Positions 8,337-16,827 of a DNA stretch of 64,000 nt are shown here, piece after piece. Positions within the stretch are counted from its first letter, which is position 1; each line of letters begins with the position of its first letter. The stretch comes from Mycolicibacterium aurum (GTDB taxonomy: Bacteria > Actinomycetota > Actinomycetes > Mycobacteriales > Mycobacteriaceae), in the NCBI GenBank assembly GCA_900078775.1, contig LT549889.1, forward strand, positions 5,518,001-5,582,000, given 5' to 3'. Under the pieces are notes generated by a model, which was not told where the DNA came from, did not search any database, and saw only the letters and a list, made by a program, of their open reading frames with translations. The position numbers and the translations under genes were made by a program.

Positions 8337-11300
8337 TTACCGCTTGCCGGGCCGGCGGGCGCCCTTGGCGATGCCCAGACCCTTCACCGGGGGCTCATCA
8401 CCCACGACGCGGTCATCCGAACCGTTGGACGACGGTGTCGCGGGAGCCTCAGCGGCCGGTTCCGGTTCCACCGCGGCGGACGCCGGTTCGGTGGCCGTCG
8501 ACTCGGGCTCGGCCGCAGCCGGAGCGGGAGCCGCCGGAGCAGCGGCCGCGGGAGCCGACCGCTTGGCACCCGGACGACGGGCGCCCGCGGCGATACCCAG
8601 ACCCACCACCGGCGGTTCGGGCTTGGCCGGTTCGGCCGGAGCCTCGGCGGCGGCCGGTGCCTCGGCGGGAGCCTCGGCGGCAGGCGCGGCCGGGGCGGCA
8701 GCGGCGGGGGCAGCCTTCTTCGCGCCGGGACGCTTGGCGCCGGCGGCCAGGCCCAGACCCTTCACCGGGGCCGCCGGAGCGGCGGGCTCGGCGGGTGCGG
8801 CCGGGGCAGCCTCGGCGGCCGGTGCGGCGGGCGCAGCAGCGGCCTTCTTGGCGCCGGGACGCTTGGCGCCGCCGGCGATACCGAGACCCTTGACCGGAGC
8901 CGCGGGGGCAGCGGCCTCGGTGGCCGGAGCCTCAGCGGCAGCGGCCGGAGCGGCCTTCTTGGCGCCCGGGCGCTTGGCGCCACCGGCCAGACCCAGCCCC
9001 TTGACCGGCGCGGCGGCAGCAGCCGCGGCCGGTGCGGCAGCGGCGGGAGCCGCGGGGCCTGCTCGACCTTCTCCTCGACCGGTGCGGCGGCGGCGACCTT
9101 GGCCTCGGCGGCCTCGCGGGCCTCCGCACGCTTGGCGGATTCGGCTGCGGCGGTGCCCTTCTCGGGCAGCGTGTACAGGCTGGTGTCCAACGAGTTCAGC
9201 AGCAGCTGAGCGACGTCGAGCACCTCGACCTTCTCGATGTCCCGGGCGGCTGCGACCTCGTCGACACCGTCGGTGATCATCACGCGGCAGAACGGGCAAC
9301 CGGTCGCGATCGCGGAGGCGCCGGTATCGACGGCCTCCTCGGTGCGCTCGGTGTTGACGCGCTTGCCGATGTGCTCTTCCATCCACATCCGGGCACCACC
9401 GGCGCCACAGCACAGACCGCGCTCGGCGTGCCGGGGCATCTCGGTGAGCTTCGCGCCGGCCGCGCCGACGAGCTCACGCGGGGCCTCGTACTCCTTGTTG
9501 TGCCGGCCGAGGAAGCACGGGTCGTGGTAGGTGACCTCCTGGTCGACCGACGACACCGGGATCAGCCGCTTGTCGCGGACCAGGCGGTTCAGCAGCTGGG
9601 TGTGGTGCACCACGGTGTAGTTGCTGCCCAGCTGCGGGTATTCGCGGTTGATCGTGTTGTAGCAGTGCGGGCAGGTGACGACGACCTTGCGGTCGACGGC
9701 CTCGACGCCCTCGAACAGCTCGTTGATGGTCTCGACGTTCTGCGCGGCCAGCTGCTGGAACAGGAACTCGTTGCCCGCGCGGCGCGCCGAGTCACCGGTG
9801 CAGGTCTCGCCGGTGCCCAGCACCAGGAACTTCACACCCGCGGTGGCCAGCAGTTCGGCGACGGCCTTGGTGGTCTTCTTGGCGCGGTCCTCGTAGGCGC
9901 CGGCGCAGCCGACCCAGAACAGGTACTCGAAGCCGTCGAAGGAATCCACGTCCTCGCCGTAGACCGGGACGTCGAAGTCGACCTCGTTGATCCAGTTGGT
10001 CCGCTCCGAGGCGTTCTGGCCCCAGGGGTTGCCCTTGTTCTCCAGGTTCTTGAACAGCACGCCGAGCTCACCGGGGAATTCGGATTCGACCATGACCTGG
10101 TAGCGGCGCATGTCGACGATGTGGTCGATGTGCTCGATGTCCACCGGGCACTGCTCGACGCAAGCACCGCAGTTGGTGCAGGACCACAGCACGTCGGGGT
10201 CGATGACGCCGCCCTGTTCGGCGGTGCCGACCAGGGGGCGCAGTGCCTGCTCCGGGCCGGAGCCCTCGATGCGCGCGAAGCCGTCCTCGGGCACGCCGTG
10301 TCCGTGCAGGCTGTCGCCCAGCGCCGCGAAGTCGACGGAGCCCTCTTCGGGCAGCTCCTTGCCCTCGATCAGGTACGGCGCCTTCGCGAACATGTGGTCG
10401 CGCAGGTTCATGATGACGAGCTTGGGGGACAGCGGCTTACCGGTGTTCCAGGCCGGGCACTGCGACTGGCAGCGACCGCACTCGGTGCAGGTGGTGAAGT
10501 CGAGGTAGCCCTTCCAGGTGAAGTCCTCGATCTTGCCGCGGCCGAACACCGCGTCCTCGGCGGGATCCTCGAAATCGATCTTCTCGCCGTTGTGCTCCAT
10601 CGGCAGCAGCGGGCCCAGGCCGTTGGGCAGCCGCTTGAAGGTGACGTTGATCGGGGCCAGGCCGATGTGCAGGTGCTTGGAGTGCAGCACGATCAGCAGG
10701 AAGACCAGCATGACGCCGATGTGGCCCATCAGGGCGATGGTCTCGATCCACATGTTGGCGGTCGGGCCCAGCGGCGCCAGCAGTGCGGCCATGCCGTCGG
10801 AGAGGAATGCGCCGGACTGATACGGGAAGTTCTCGCCGAGCACGTTGACCGCGGCGCCGCGGAACAGCGCGTAGGTCGCGATGACCAGGAAGATCATGAA
10901 CAGGATCTCCCAGGCGCCACCGGTATGCGATCCGTAGAAGCGGGAGTCGCGGCCGATCTTCTTGGGGGCCCGGACGACGCGGATGATCGCGAACACGACG
11001 ATGCCGATCAGCACCGCGAGCGCGAAGAAGTCCTGCAGGAAGCCCAGCACCGGCCAGCGGCCGACCAGCGGGATGTGGAATTCGGGGTTGAACAGCACGC
11101 CGTACGCCTCGACGTATACCGAGCCGAGGACGAAGAAGCCCCACATGGTGAAGAAGTGCGCGATGCCCGGGATGGACCACTTCAGCAGCTTCGACTGGGC
11201 GAAGACTTCCTTGTTCTGGTTCAGGAAGCGGCGTACCAGGTCGTCCTTGCGGCCGCGCTCGTCACCGAGCTTCTGCCCGGAGCTGATCAGCTTGGTCAGC

Positions 11301-11389
11301 CACAGCACGCGCCGCGCGGCGAACACCAGGACGATGGCGGTTCCCAGCAATGCCAGGACCAACCTGCTCACTTCGAGCGTGTGCTGCAC
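8337..11389 (-). CDS. membrane-anchored heterodisulfide-reductase-like iron-sulfur oxidoreductase (Rv0338c-like), frameshifted near 9055
   Basis: The N-terminal 240 residues hold about six membrane segments like the heme-binding gamma subunit of nitrate reductase/HdrE. Two 4Fe-4S ferredoxin motifs follow (C301TECGRCQSQCP and C404TNCGACVEQCP), then two CCG domains (GLCCGAGGARMW near 685), as in HdrD. It probably moves electrons between the quinone pool and an unknown thiol or carrier; the orthologue Rv0338c is reported essential in M. tuberculosis. At about residue 777 the sequence drops out of frame. The continuation, five copies of PVKGLG[IL]-x2-GA[KR]RPG in an Ala/Pro-rich basic tail ending GARRPGKR-stop at 8337, is in the next frame. 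One added C in the C-run opposite 9053-9056 restores a continuous protein of about 1017 residues. This is either a sequencing slip or a real truncation of the tail. Confidence 0.9.
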
Positions 11390-11409
11390 CCGCGCCTCCC
11401 GAGGTTTAA

Positions 11410-11450
11410 GTTACCGAGCGGTAACCAGGGCCATGTTACTGGCCGGTAAC
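11410..11450. promoter_or_regulatory. pair of 16-bp palindromes, candidate TetR-type operators
   Basis: GTTACCGAGCGGTAAC (11410-11425) and GTTACTGGCCGGTAAC (11435-11450) are two near-perfect palindromes of the form GTTAC-N6-GTAAC, 25 bases apart centre to centre. They lie 21-61 bases upstream of the iron-sulfur oxidoreductase start, overlapping where its promoter should be. The spacing and symmetry fit a TetR-family dimer pair; no TetR gene is adjacent, so the regulator is probably encoded elsewhere. Confidence 0.65.
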
Positions 11451-11552
11451 TTAGGCTATTTGCCTGCTCATAGTTACATCAACGAATAAGGCATCGCTAG
11501 CAAGGCTGTCCTAACTCACCGGTTGGTAGCGAACGACGCGTTCCGTAGGGGT

Positions 11553-14021
11553 TCAGGCGGGAGTGCCCAGCAGGGCCCGCAGCATGGACAGCATCTCCGA
11601 CCGCGACTCCGCGCCGAGGCGCCGCCGGATACGGGCGACATGGTGTTCGACGGTCTTGGCGGAGATGAACAGTTGGCTGCCGATGTCGCGATAGGGCATG
11701 CCGAGCAACAGCAGTTCGGCGACCTCGCGTTCCCGCTCGGACAGCCGCGCGGACGGTGCCGCCGCTGGTCGGGGCGCCGGCGCGAGTTGCCCGGGCGCGC
11801 CCTCGTGCGCGATCGGGGCACCCGAGCTGTCCGGGCGGTCCGGGTCGTCGGCCTCGTCGTGGGCGAGCGTCTTGAGCTCACGCGCCAACTGCAGCATCGC
11901 TCCCGACACCCGGGTATCCGGGGTCTGCAGCGCGGCCTGGCCGGCCAGCCGGGTCGCATCCCAGGTGAGCCCGAACCGGGTCAGCCCGCGGGCCGCCGGG
12001 GTGACCTCCTCGACGTCGACCTGATTGGCCAGCACCCGCAGCCATGCCCGACCGGCGCGGGCCAGCGCCTGGGCGTAGGGGCTGTCGGCGGCCGCTGCGG
12101 TGAGCGCCTGGCCGTGCGGGGCGACCGCGTCGGGGGAGTTGGCCAGGATTCCGGCGTGCACCCCGGCCCAGTGCAGCGGCACCGACCACAGCGCCGGCCG
12201 GCCCAGGGCGTCGAGCAGACCGAGCGCCTCGTCGAGGTGATGCTGCAACCGCTCGACCTGCCGCAGCCGGCCGGCCGCCACCCACAACTCGCCCAGCGGC
12301 AACAGGGAGTAGAGGTCCAACGAGTACTCGGCCAGCACGTCCAGCGCGGCATACCAGTGCCGCTGCATGGCGCCGCTGTCACCGGCCCGCCGCGCGATCG
12401 CGGTCTGCAGCGCGGTCGACCACAGCGCATCCCGGCGGTGCAGCCCGGCCGTCCCGACCGCTGTCGCGCCGGCCGCCCGGCTGAGCTGACCGTCGAGCAT
12501 GTGGGTCCAGCCCAGCAGCAGCCGGTGCCGGTGCGCGGTGAACGGTGAGGACTGCGCGGCCGCCCGGCCGATGATGCTGCGCGCCCGCACCGGGTCGCCG
12601 CCGTGGATCGCGGCCAGCGTGACCAGGGCCGCGGGGCTGTCCGGGGACACCGCGTCCCGCGACCACTCCGAGGTGATGGACCGGCTCAGCCGGGCGATGG
12701 CCGTCGGGAACGGTCGGTCCAGGGTGTCCAGCAGGCCGTCGGCCAGGTGGCGTGCCGCCCGGGCCGTCGAGGTGGGCGGGCCCGGGTCCTCGATGGCGAG
12801 GGCGGCCCGGGCCGTCGGGGCATCGCCGGTGGCCACCGCGACCACCGCGGCCGCGGAGGCGATGAAGGCATCCGGATAGGGGCCGAGCCAGCCGAACAGA
12901 TCCGCGGCCGCCGCTGCGGCACCGTCGTGCATGGCCACGCTGGCGGCGATACGCACCGCGGCGGCCCGCTGCGCGGGGTCGGTGGAGCCGAGCAGCTCAT
13001 CGGCCAACCGGGCGGCGGTCGCGCAGTCGCCGGTCAACGCCAGCGCATCGCCGAGAGCGGTGTTCAGCTGCGTGGAACCGGCCTCCGATGCCGCGCGGTA
13101 CAGCGCCGCCGCCCGCGCCGGGTCACCGCGGTGCCGCCGCGCAAAATCGGTCAGTGCGTCGGCCAGCCGCTCGTCCCGCAGGCCGTGCTCGGCTAGCCGC
13201 AGTGCGAGATCGGCTGTCAGCGTGGTCATTTCGAGCTGGGTGTGCAGCAGTGCGACCTCGGTGTCGTGATGCCGGGCGGTGCCCACGATCTCGGTCACCG
13301 CGCGGTGCAGGGTGCGCCGGAACGCCGGCGGTTGCCCGGGTTCCAGCAGACCGCCGGCCCTGGCACGGTCCACCAACTGTCCGCCCGACTCCGCGTCCAC
13401 TCGTAGCGCGGCGGCGATATCGTCGGGCCCCAGGCCCGCGTCCAGCGAGCACAACAGCAGGGTGTCGAGCACCGGCTGCTCCAGCCCGCGCAGGCGTTCG
13501 ACGAGGGCGACTCGGGTGGCCTCGGCCGGCGCGTCGGCGTCCAGGGCCGCCAGCACCAGCAACGGCACCCCGGCCGTCGCGGTCAGCACCGCCTCCGCGC
13601 GGTGGGCGCGGTCGGGACGCGCCCTCGCCAACTCGGCCGCGGTCCACGGCCGCAGCGTCACGGCGGGATCGTCCCGGGTCAACGCCAGGCTCAGGTCGCG
13701 CAGCGCGCCGCGGTGCGCCAGCGGTTCGGCGGCGACGACCACGGTGCGTCCCGGATCGGCGGCCGCCGCGGTCAGTCGGGACAGATCCTCGTCGGGGAGC
13801 AGATGGGCGTCGTCGACGACCAGTGCGGCGTCCGTCTCGTCGTCGGGCCGGCTTCGCACCGGCACGCCCGCCTCCCGTAGCGCGGTGCGGACCGCACCCA
13901 GCAGGGTGGTCTTCCCGGCGCCGATCCCGCCGGACACCAGGACCTTGGCCGGCTCACGGGGAGCCGCGATCAGCGCCGCGACGGCACCGGTGTCCGCGCC
14001 TACGAGAGCCGTGGAAGGCAT
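11553..14021 (-). CDS. iniR: ATP-binding LuxR-family regulator, IniR-like (Rv0339c orthologue)
   Basis: 822-residue regulator with an N-terminal P-loop (GGIGAGKT, residues 31-38) and Walker B-like VVDDAH (68-73). A long helical, Ala-rich TPR-like middle region follows, then a C-terminal LuxR/NarL helix-turn-helix (LSEREREVAELLLLG, then SAKTVEHHVARIRRRL). The Rv0339c/IniR orthologue has been reported as an activator of the iniBAC cell-wall-stress genes, and it lies beside that locus here too. The start ATG is seven bases after the stop of the Hsp70-like gene, so the two are co-transcribed away from the ini genes. Repeated CCCCTAA boxes in the shared promoter region are candidate binding sites. 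The gene ends 163 bases from the start of the oxidoreductase gene, with no clear terminator. Confidence 0.9.
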   Translation of the reverse strand: MPSTALVGADTGAVAALIAAPREPAKVLVSGGIGAGKTTLLGAVRTALREAGVPVRSRPDDETDAALVVDDAHLLPDEDLSRLTAAAADPGRTVVVAAEPLAHRGALRDLSLALTRDDPAVTLRPWTAAELARARPDRAHRAEAVLTATAGVPLLVLAALDADAPAEATRVALVERLRGLEQPVLDTLLLCSLDAGLGPDDIAAALRVDAESGGQLVDRARAGGLLEPGQPPAFRRTLHRAVTEIVGTARHHDTEVALLHTQLEMTTLTADLALRLAEHGLRDERLADALTDFARRHRGDPARAAALYRAASEAGSTQLNTALGDALALTGDCATAARLADELLGSTDPAQRAAAVRIAASVAMHDGAAAAAADLFGWLGPYPDAFIASAAAVVAVATGDAPTARAALAIEDPGPPTSTARAARHLADGLLDTLDRPFPTAIARLSRSITSEWSRDAVSPDSPAALVTLAAIHGGDPVRARSIIGRAAAQSSPFTAHRHRLLLGWTHMLDGQLSRAAGATAVGTAGLHRRDALWSTALQTAIARRAGDSGAMQRHWYAALDVLAEYSLDLYSLLPLGELWVAAGRLRQVERLQHHLDEALGLLDALGRPALWSVPLHWAGVHAGILANSPDAVAPHGQALTAAAADSPYAQALARAGRAWLRVLANQVDVEEVTPAARGLTRFGLTWDATRLAGQAALQTPDTRVSGAMLQLARELKTLAHDEADDPDRPDSSGAPIAHEGAPGQLAPAPRPAAAPSARLSEREREVAELLLLGMPYRDIGSQLFISAKTVEHHVARIRRRLGAESRSEMLSMLRALLGTPA

Positions 14022-14028
14022 CGCCGGG

Positions 14029-15825
14029 CTATCCCTCTTCGATGGGCGGTTCCACGGGCTCGGGTGCCGGGGCGGGCGCGGGCTCAGGTTCGGGCTCGGG
14101 CTCCGGGGCGGGCGGCACCGTCGTGGTGGTGACCGGTGGCTGCGTGGTCGTGGTCACCCGGGTGGTGGTCGTCGTCGGCGGAGTCGTCGTGGTGGTCGTG
14201 GTGGTCGTGGTGGTCGTCGTCGTGGTGGTCGTGGTGGTCGACGACGTGGTGGACGGAGTCGTCGTGGTGGTGGTCGTGCTCTCCGGCGGTGGCGGCGGGA
14301 TCTCCGAGGTGGTCACCACCCCGTCGTTGCCGGTCACGGTGACCGTCTGCGGTTCGGTCGCCATCGGTTCGCCGGGCTGGCCGGGTTCGGTGGAGTAACT
14401 GGTCGCGGTCTCGGTGACCGGGCCGCTCGGGCTGCTGGTGCCGGTGAGCGTGACCGCCAGACCGCCGACCGCCAACAGGGCGGCCGCGGCCGCGGCGCCG
14501 AACAGCAACGGGGGCCGCTTGTACCAGGGCAGTGGTTCGGGTTCGGCCGGGTAGTCGTCCTCACCCGGGGCGAAGGCGATCGGCGGCCGGGCATCGGTCG
14601 GTGTTGCGGCATAACCGGTTTCGTAATCCGGGCCCTGGTAGGGCACCGGTTCACCGGTGGGCGAATCGCTGTCCTCGGACCAGGCCAACCCGCCGGGGGC
14701 GCCCGCATCCGCGCCGGCCGCACCGGCCCAGGCCGCGGTCGGGGCCATCCCGGTCGGGGCGGCATCCGGGCTGGCGGCCGGGGCCAGACCCGTCGGGGCA
14801 CCCGCCTCGAAGGCGACATCGGCGACCAGGGCGGCACCGGTCGCCGCGGCGGTGGCGGGCTGCGGCCCGGTGACCACCGGTACCTGCAGCCGCTCGGAAA
14901 GCCGTTGGGTGATCAGCGGAATGGCCGCTCCGCCACCGACGGTCGCCACGGCGGACAGTCGGCTCTTCGCAATGCCGTTGTGCTGCAGCAGTTCTTCGAT
15001 GGCGTTGAGCAGACCGTTGAGGGGTGGATCGATGAGCTGGTCGAGTTCGGCGCGGGTCACCCGGACATCGGAGCTGAATCCGGGCAGCTCGGCGGGCACC
15101 ACGGTGGCTGTCTCGGCCGACAGCCGCTCCTTGGCCCGCCGGCATTCGTCGCGCAGCCGGCCCAGCGAGCCCACCGCGGCGGTGCCGGCGGGATCGGCGT
15201 CGCCCGCGTCGGCGATGCCGGCGATGACGTGGTTGAGCAGGGCCTGGTCGATCTGCTCACCGGAAAAGTCGGGGTAGCGCAGCGTGGCGCCGATCGGGGC
15301 GAACTGCGCGGTGGCGTCGGCCAGCGTCACGCTGGTGCCGGTGCCACCGAAGTCGCACAGCGCCACCACGCCGCCGGGCGGCAGGCTGCCCGCGGCGCGC
15401 AGCCCGGCCAGCGCGGCCACCGAATCCGGCACCACGGCCGCCGAAGCCAGTCCGGGCTTGGCGCGCAGTGCCGTCTGCAGGGCAGCCACCACGCCGGGCC
15501 CCCAGTGCGCGGGTACCGCGATGGTGATGGGCTGGCCGCCGCCGACGGTGTGCGCCATCGCATCGAGTGCCTCGGCGAGCACCTGGTCGCCACGGTGCGA
15601 GGAGCCGTCGGAGGCCACCAGTGGCACCGGGTCGCCGACGCGGTCGACGAAACCACCGAGCACCAGTCCGGGCTGCCCCAGGTTGGGGTTCTCCCCGGGC
15701 ACGCCCACCTCGGGGGCCCGGTCGTTGAACAGGGTCAGCACCGACCGGCGCGTGACCGGTGGCCGCCCGTCCCGGGCCGCCACCAGATTGGTCATGCCGA
15801 CGGACAGACCGAGCGAGTCGCTCAT
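14029..15825 (-). CDS. Hsp70-like ATPase-fold protein with a membrane anchor and Thr-rich outer tail
   Basis: 598 residues. The first 350 read as an actin/Hsp70-type nucleotide-binding domain: N-terminal SLGLSVGMTNLVAA, the phosphate loop ALCDFGGTGTSVTLAD, and the adenosine loop VATVGGGAAIPLITQRL. There is no substrate-binding domain. A Pro/Ala linker leads to one membrane segment (LLFGAAAAAALLAVGGLAV, about 438-457), then an outer tail of about 140 residues made largely of threonine, then Pro-Glu and Pro-Ala. The ATG at 15825 has GAGGA six bases upstream and overlaps the stop of a short leader frame. It is first in the leftward operon with iniR and divergent from the Rv0340-like gene. A stress-sensing or envelope-linked role is plausible by position, not proven. 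Confidence 0.85.
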   Translation of the reverse strand: MSDSLGLSVGMTNLVAARDGRPPVTRRSVLTLFNDRAPEVGVPGENPNLGQPGLVLGGFVDRVGDPVPLVASDGSSHRGDQVLAEALDAMAHTVGGGQPITIAVPAHWGPGVVAALQTALRAKPGLASAAVVPDSVAALAGLRAAGSLPPGGVVALCDFGGTGTSVTLADATAQFAPIGATLRYPDFSGEQIDQALLNHVIAGIADAGDADPAGTAAVGSLGRLRDECRRAKERLSAETATVVPAELPGFSSDVRVTRAELDQLIDPPLNGLLNAIEELLQHNGIAKSRLSAVATVGGGAAIPLITQRLSERLQVPVVTGPQPATAAATGAALVADVAFEAGAPTGLAPAASPDAAPTGMAPTAAWAGAAGADAGAPGGLAWSEDSDSPTGEPVPYQGPDYETGYAATPTDARPPIAFAPGEDDYPAEPEPLPWYKRPPLLFGAAAAAALLAVGGLAVTLTGTSSPSGPVTETATSYSTEPGQPGEPMATEPQTVTVTGNDGVVTTSEIPPPPPESTTTTTTTPSTTSSTTTTTTTTTTTTTTTTTTTPPTTTTTRVTTTTQPPVTTTTVPPAPEPEPEPEPAPAPAPEPVEPPIEEG

Positions 15826-15890
15826 GCGATTTCCTCGCAGGCTCGGATCTCGCATGTCCGTCCGATGGTTCGCTCGCAAGCGTCGCTCAT
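15822..15890 (-). CDS. 22-codon leader ORF with three (A/T)CE repeats, coupled to the Hsp70-like gene
   Basis: ATG at 15890 with an ideal AGGAGG four bases upstream encodes MSDACERTIGRTCEIRACEE plus IA, then TGA. Its stop overlaps the ATG of the Hsp70-like gene by four bases (ATGA). The three cysteine-glutamate pairs all fall in a repeated TGCGAG hexamer. The strong ribosome site and exact overlap suggest it is translated and sets the translation of the next gene, possibly responding to cysteine supply. Without transcript or ribosome-profiling data this remains a prediction. Too short for homology-based support. Confidence 0.5.
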   Translation of the reverse strand: MSDACERTIGRTCEIRACEEIA

Positions 15891-15946
15891 GCAACCTCCT
15901 AGACAGTCCCCAACCTTAATGGCCCAGATCCCGGTACAGCCGGATT

Positions 15947-15990
15947 CCCCCTAACGTGTCGGACCCCCTAATGGGCGATCCCCTAACGGG
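15947..15990. promoter_or_regulatory. three CCCCTAA boxes between the iniR operon and the Rv0340-like gene
   Basis: CCCCCTAACG (15947), CCCCCTAATGGG (15964) and CCCCTAACGGG (15980) are direct repeats spaced 15-17 bases, with a weaker CCTTAATGGCCC at 15914. They sit between the divergent starts at 15825 and 16097. The same motif recurs before iniB, so they are candidate sites for the ini regulator, probably IniR. Confidence 0.6.
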
Positions 15991-16096
15991 TGTCGACGAG
16001 GGTTGGGCTCAGCACCGATCTCAACGGCGCGCTCTGTGCCTAACATCGGTGTACGAGCTTCAGACGTAACGGGAAAACGGGGGCGAGACCGAACTC

Positions 16097-16597
16097 ATGG
16101 CCAATTCACTGCTCGACTTCGTGATGGCGCTGGTGCGGGATCCCGACACCGCGGCCCGCTACGCCGCCGATCCGGCCGCCACGCTTGCGGCCGCCGGCCT
16201 GCCCGAGGTGACGTCCGCCGACGTCGACCAACTCATCCCGGTGGTCACCGACTCGATCTCCGGCACGCTGCCCGCCGCGGATGCCAACGTCTGGGCCAGT
16301 GGTGCGGCCACCGCCGCCTTCGACGCATTCGGCATCGACGATGCCTTCCCCGACGCCTTCCCCGATGCGATTCCGGTGGTGGCGCATGACGTGGACTATT
16401 TCGGGGTGCGCGAGGTGGTGACCACCGTCGACCAGCCCGCCGCGACGGCGCTGCCGGACGACGAGCTGCCCGTCGTCGAGGTACCCGATCTCGACGATCT
16501 CGCGGTGCCCGAACCGCTGCCCGAGGTCGCGGTCCTCGATGTCACCGACCCGGACCTGCACGCCCCGGACCCGTCCGGGTTCGACCTCTTCGACTGA
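16097..16597 (+). CDS. IniB N-terminal-domain protein (Rv0340-like)
   Basis: 166-residue acidic protein. Its first 55 residues (MANSLLDFVMALVRDPDTAARYAADPAATLAAAGLPEVTSADVDQL, in two parts) match the N-terminal helical domain of IniB encoded just downstream. The remainder is Asp/Pro/Val-rich with repeated acidic dipeptides (FPDAFPDAIP, VEVPDLDDLAVPEPLPEV) and no signal peptide or membrane segment. Position and size correspond to Rv0340, which is co-induced with iniBAC by cell-wall inhibitors in M. tuberculosis. The function is unknown; the shared domain suggests a common partner or localisation with IniB. A hairpin with a T-run follows, so it forms its own transcription unit ahead of iniB. 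Confidence 0.88.
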   Translation: MANSLLDFVMALVRDPDTAARYAADPAATLAAAGLPEVTSADVDQLIPVVTDSISGTLPAADANVWASGAATAAFDAFGIDDAFPDAFPDAIPVVAHDVDYFGVREVVTTVDQPAATALPDDELPVVEVPDLDDLAVPEPLPEVAVLDVTDPDLHAPDPSGFDLFD

Positions 16598-16610
16598 TTC
16601 CACGAACCGG

Positions 16611-16649
16611 CCCGCTCATCGCGCTGCACCCGCGGTGAGCGGGTTTTTT
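16611..16649 (+). terminator. rho-independent terminator after the Rv0340-like gene
   Basis: CCCGCTCA (16611-16618) pairs with TGAGCGGG (16636-16643) and is followed by six T residues (16644-16649). It starts 13 bases after the stop codon. It separates the Rv0340-like gene from the iniB promoter region. Confidence 0.8.
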
Positions 16650-16675
16650 GGTGCCCGGGGACGCCCCCCAAGCTA

Positions 16676-16707
16676 CCCCCTAACCCCCTAATGGGGGCAC
16701 CCCCTAG
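16676..16707. promoter_or_regulatory. CCCCTAA boxes upstream of iniB
   Basis: CCCCCTAAC (16676), CCCCCTAATGGGGG (16684) and CCCCCTAG (16700) lie 120-150 bases before the iniB ATG. A palindromic CCCCGTATGGGG follows at 16710. They match the three boxes in the 15947-15990 region, which links both promoters to one regulator. The intervening stretch to 16827 contains no gene; a second G/C-rich palindrome (AACCCCGTTTTCCCGGGGT) lies at 16741-16759. Confidence 0.6.
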
Positions 16708-16827
16708 TGCCCCGTATGGGGCTCGCCGAGGAGGGGATTCAACCCCGTTTTCCCGGGGTCGGCGCGCTCATAACGTGGTCTTCAGTTCGCCGGACCACCC
16801 AGCGAGACAGACATAGAGAGGCCAGAA

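Noticed and set aside
9032..11449. 805-codon plus-strand open frame
   Set aside because: Antisense to the iron-sulfur oxidoreductase, whose ferredoxin and CCG motifs are unmistakable; a GC-rich shadow.
14155..14280. Tandem GTGGTC repeats considered as a CRISPR-like or regulatory repeat
   Set aside because: They are threonine codons of the Hsp70-like protein read on the minus strand; no unique spacers.
13279..15954. 891-codon plus-strand open frame
   Set aside because: Antisense to iniR and the Hsp70-like gene; low-complexity Gly/Arg composition typical of a shadow frame.
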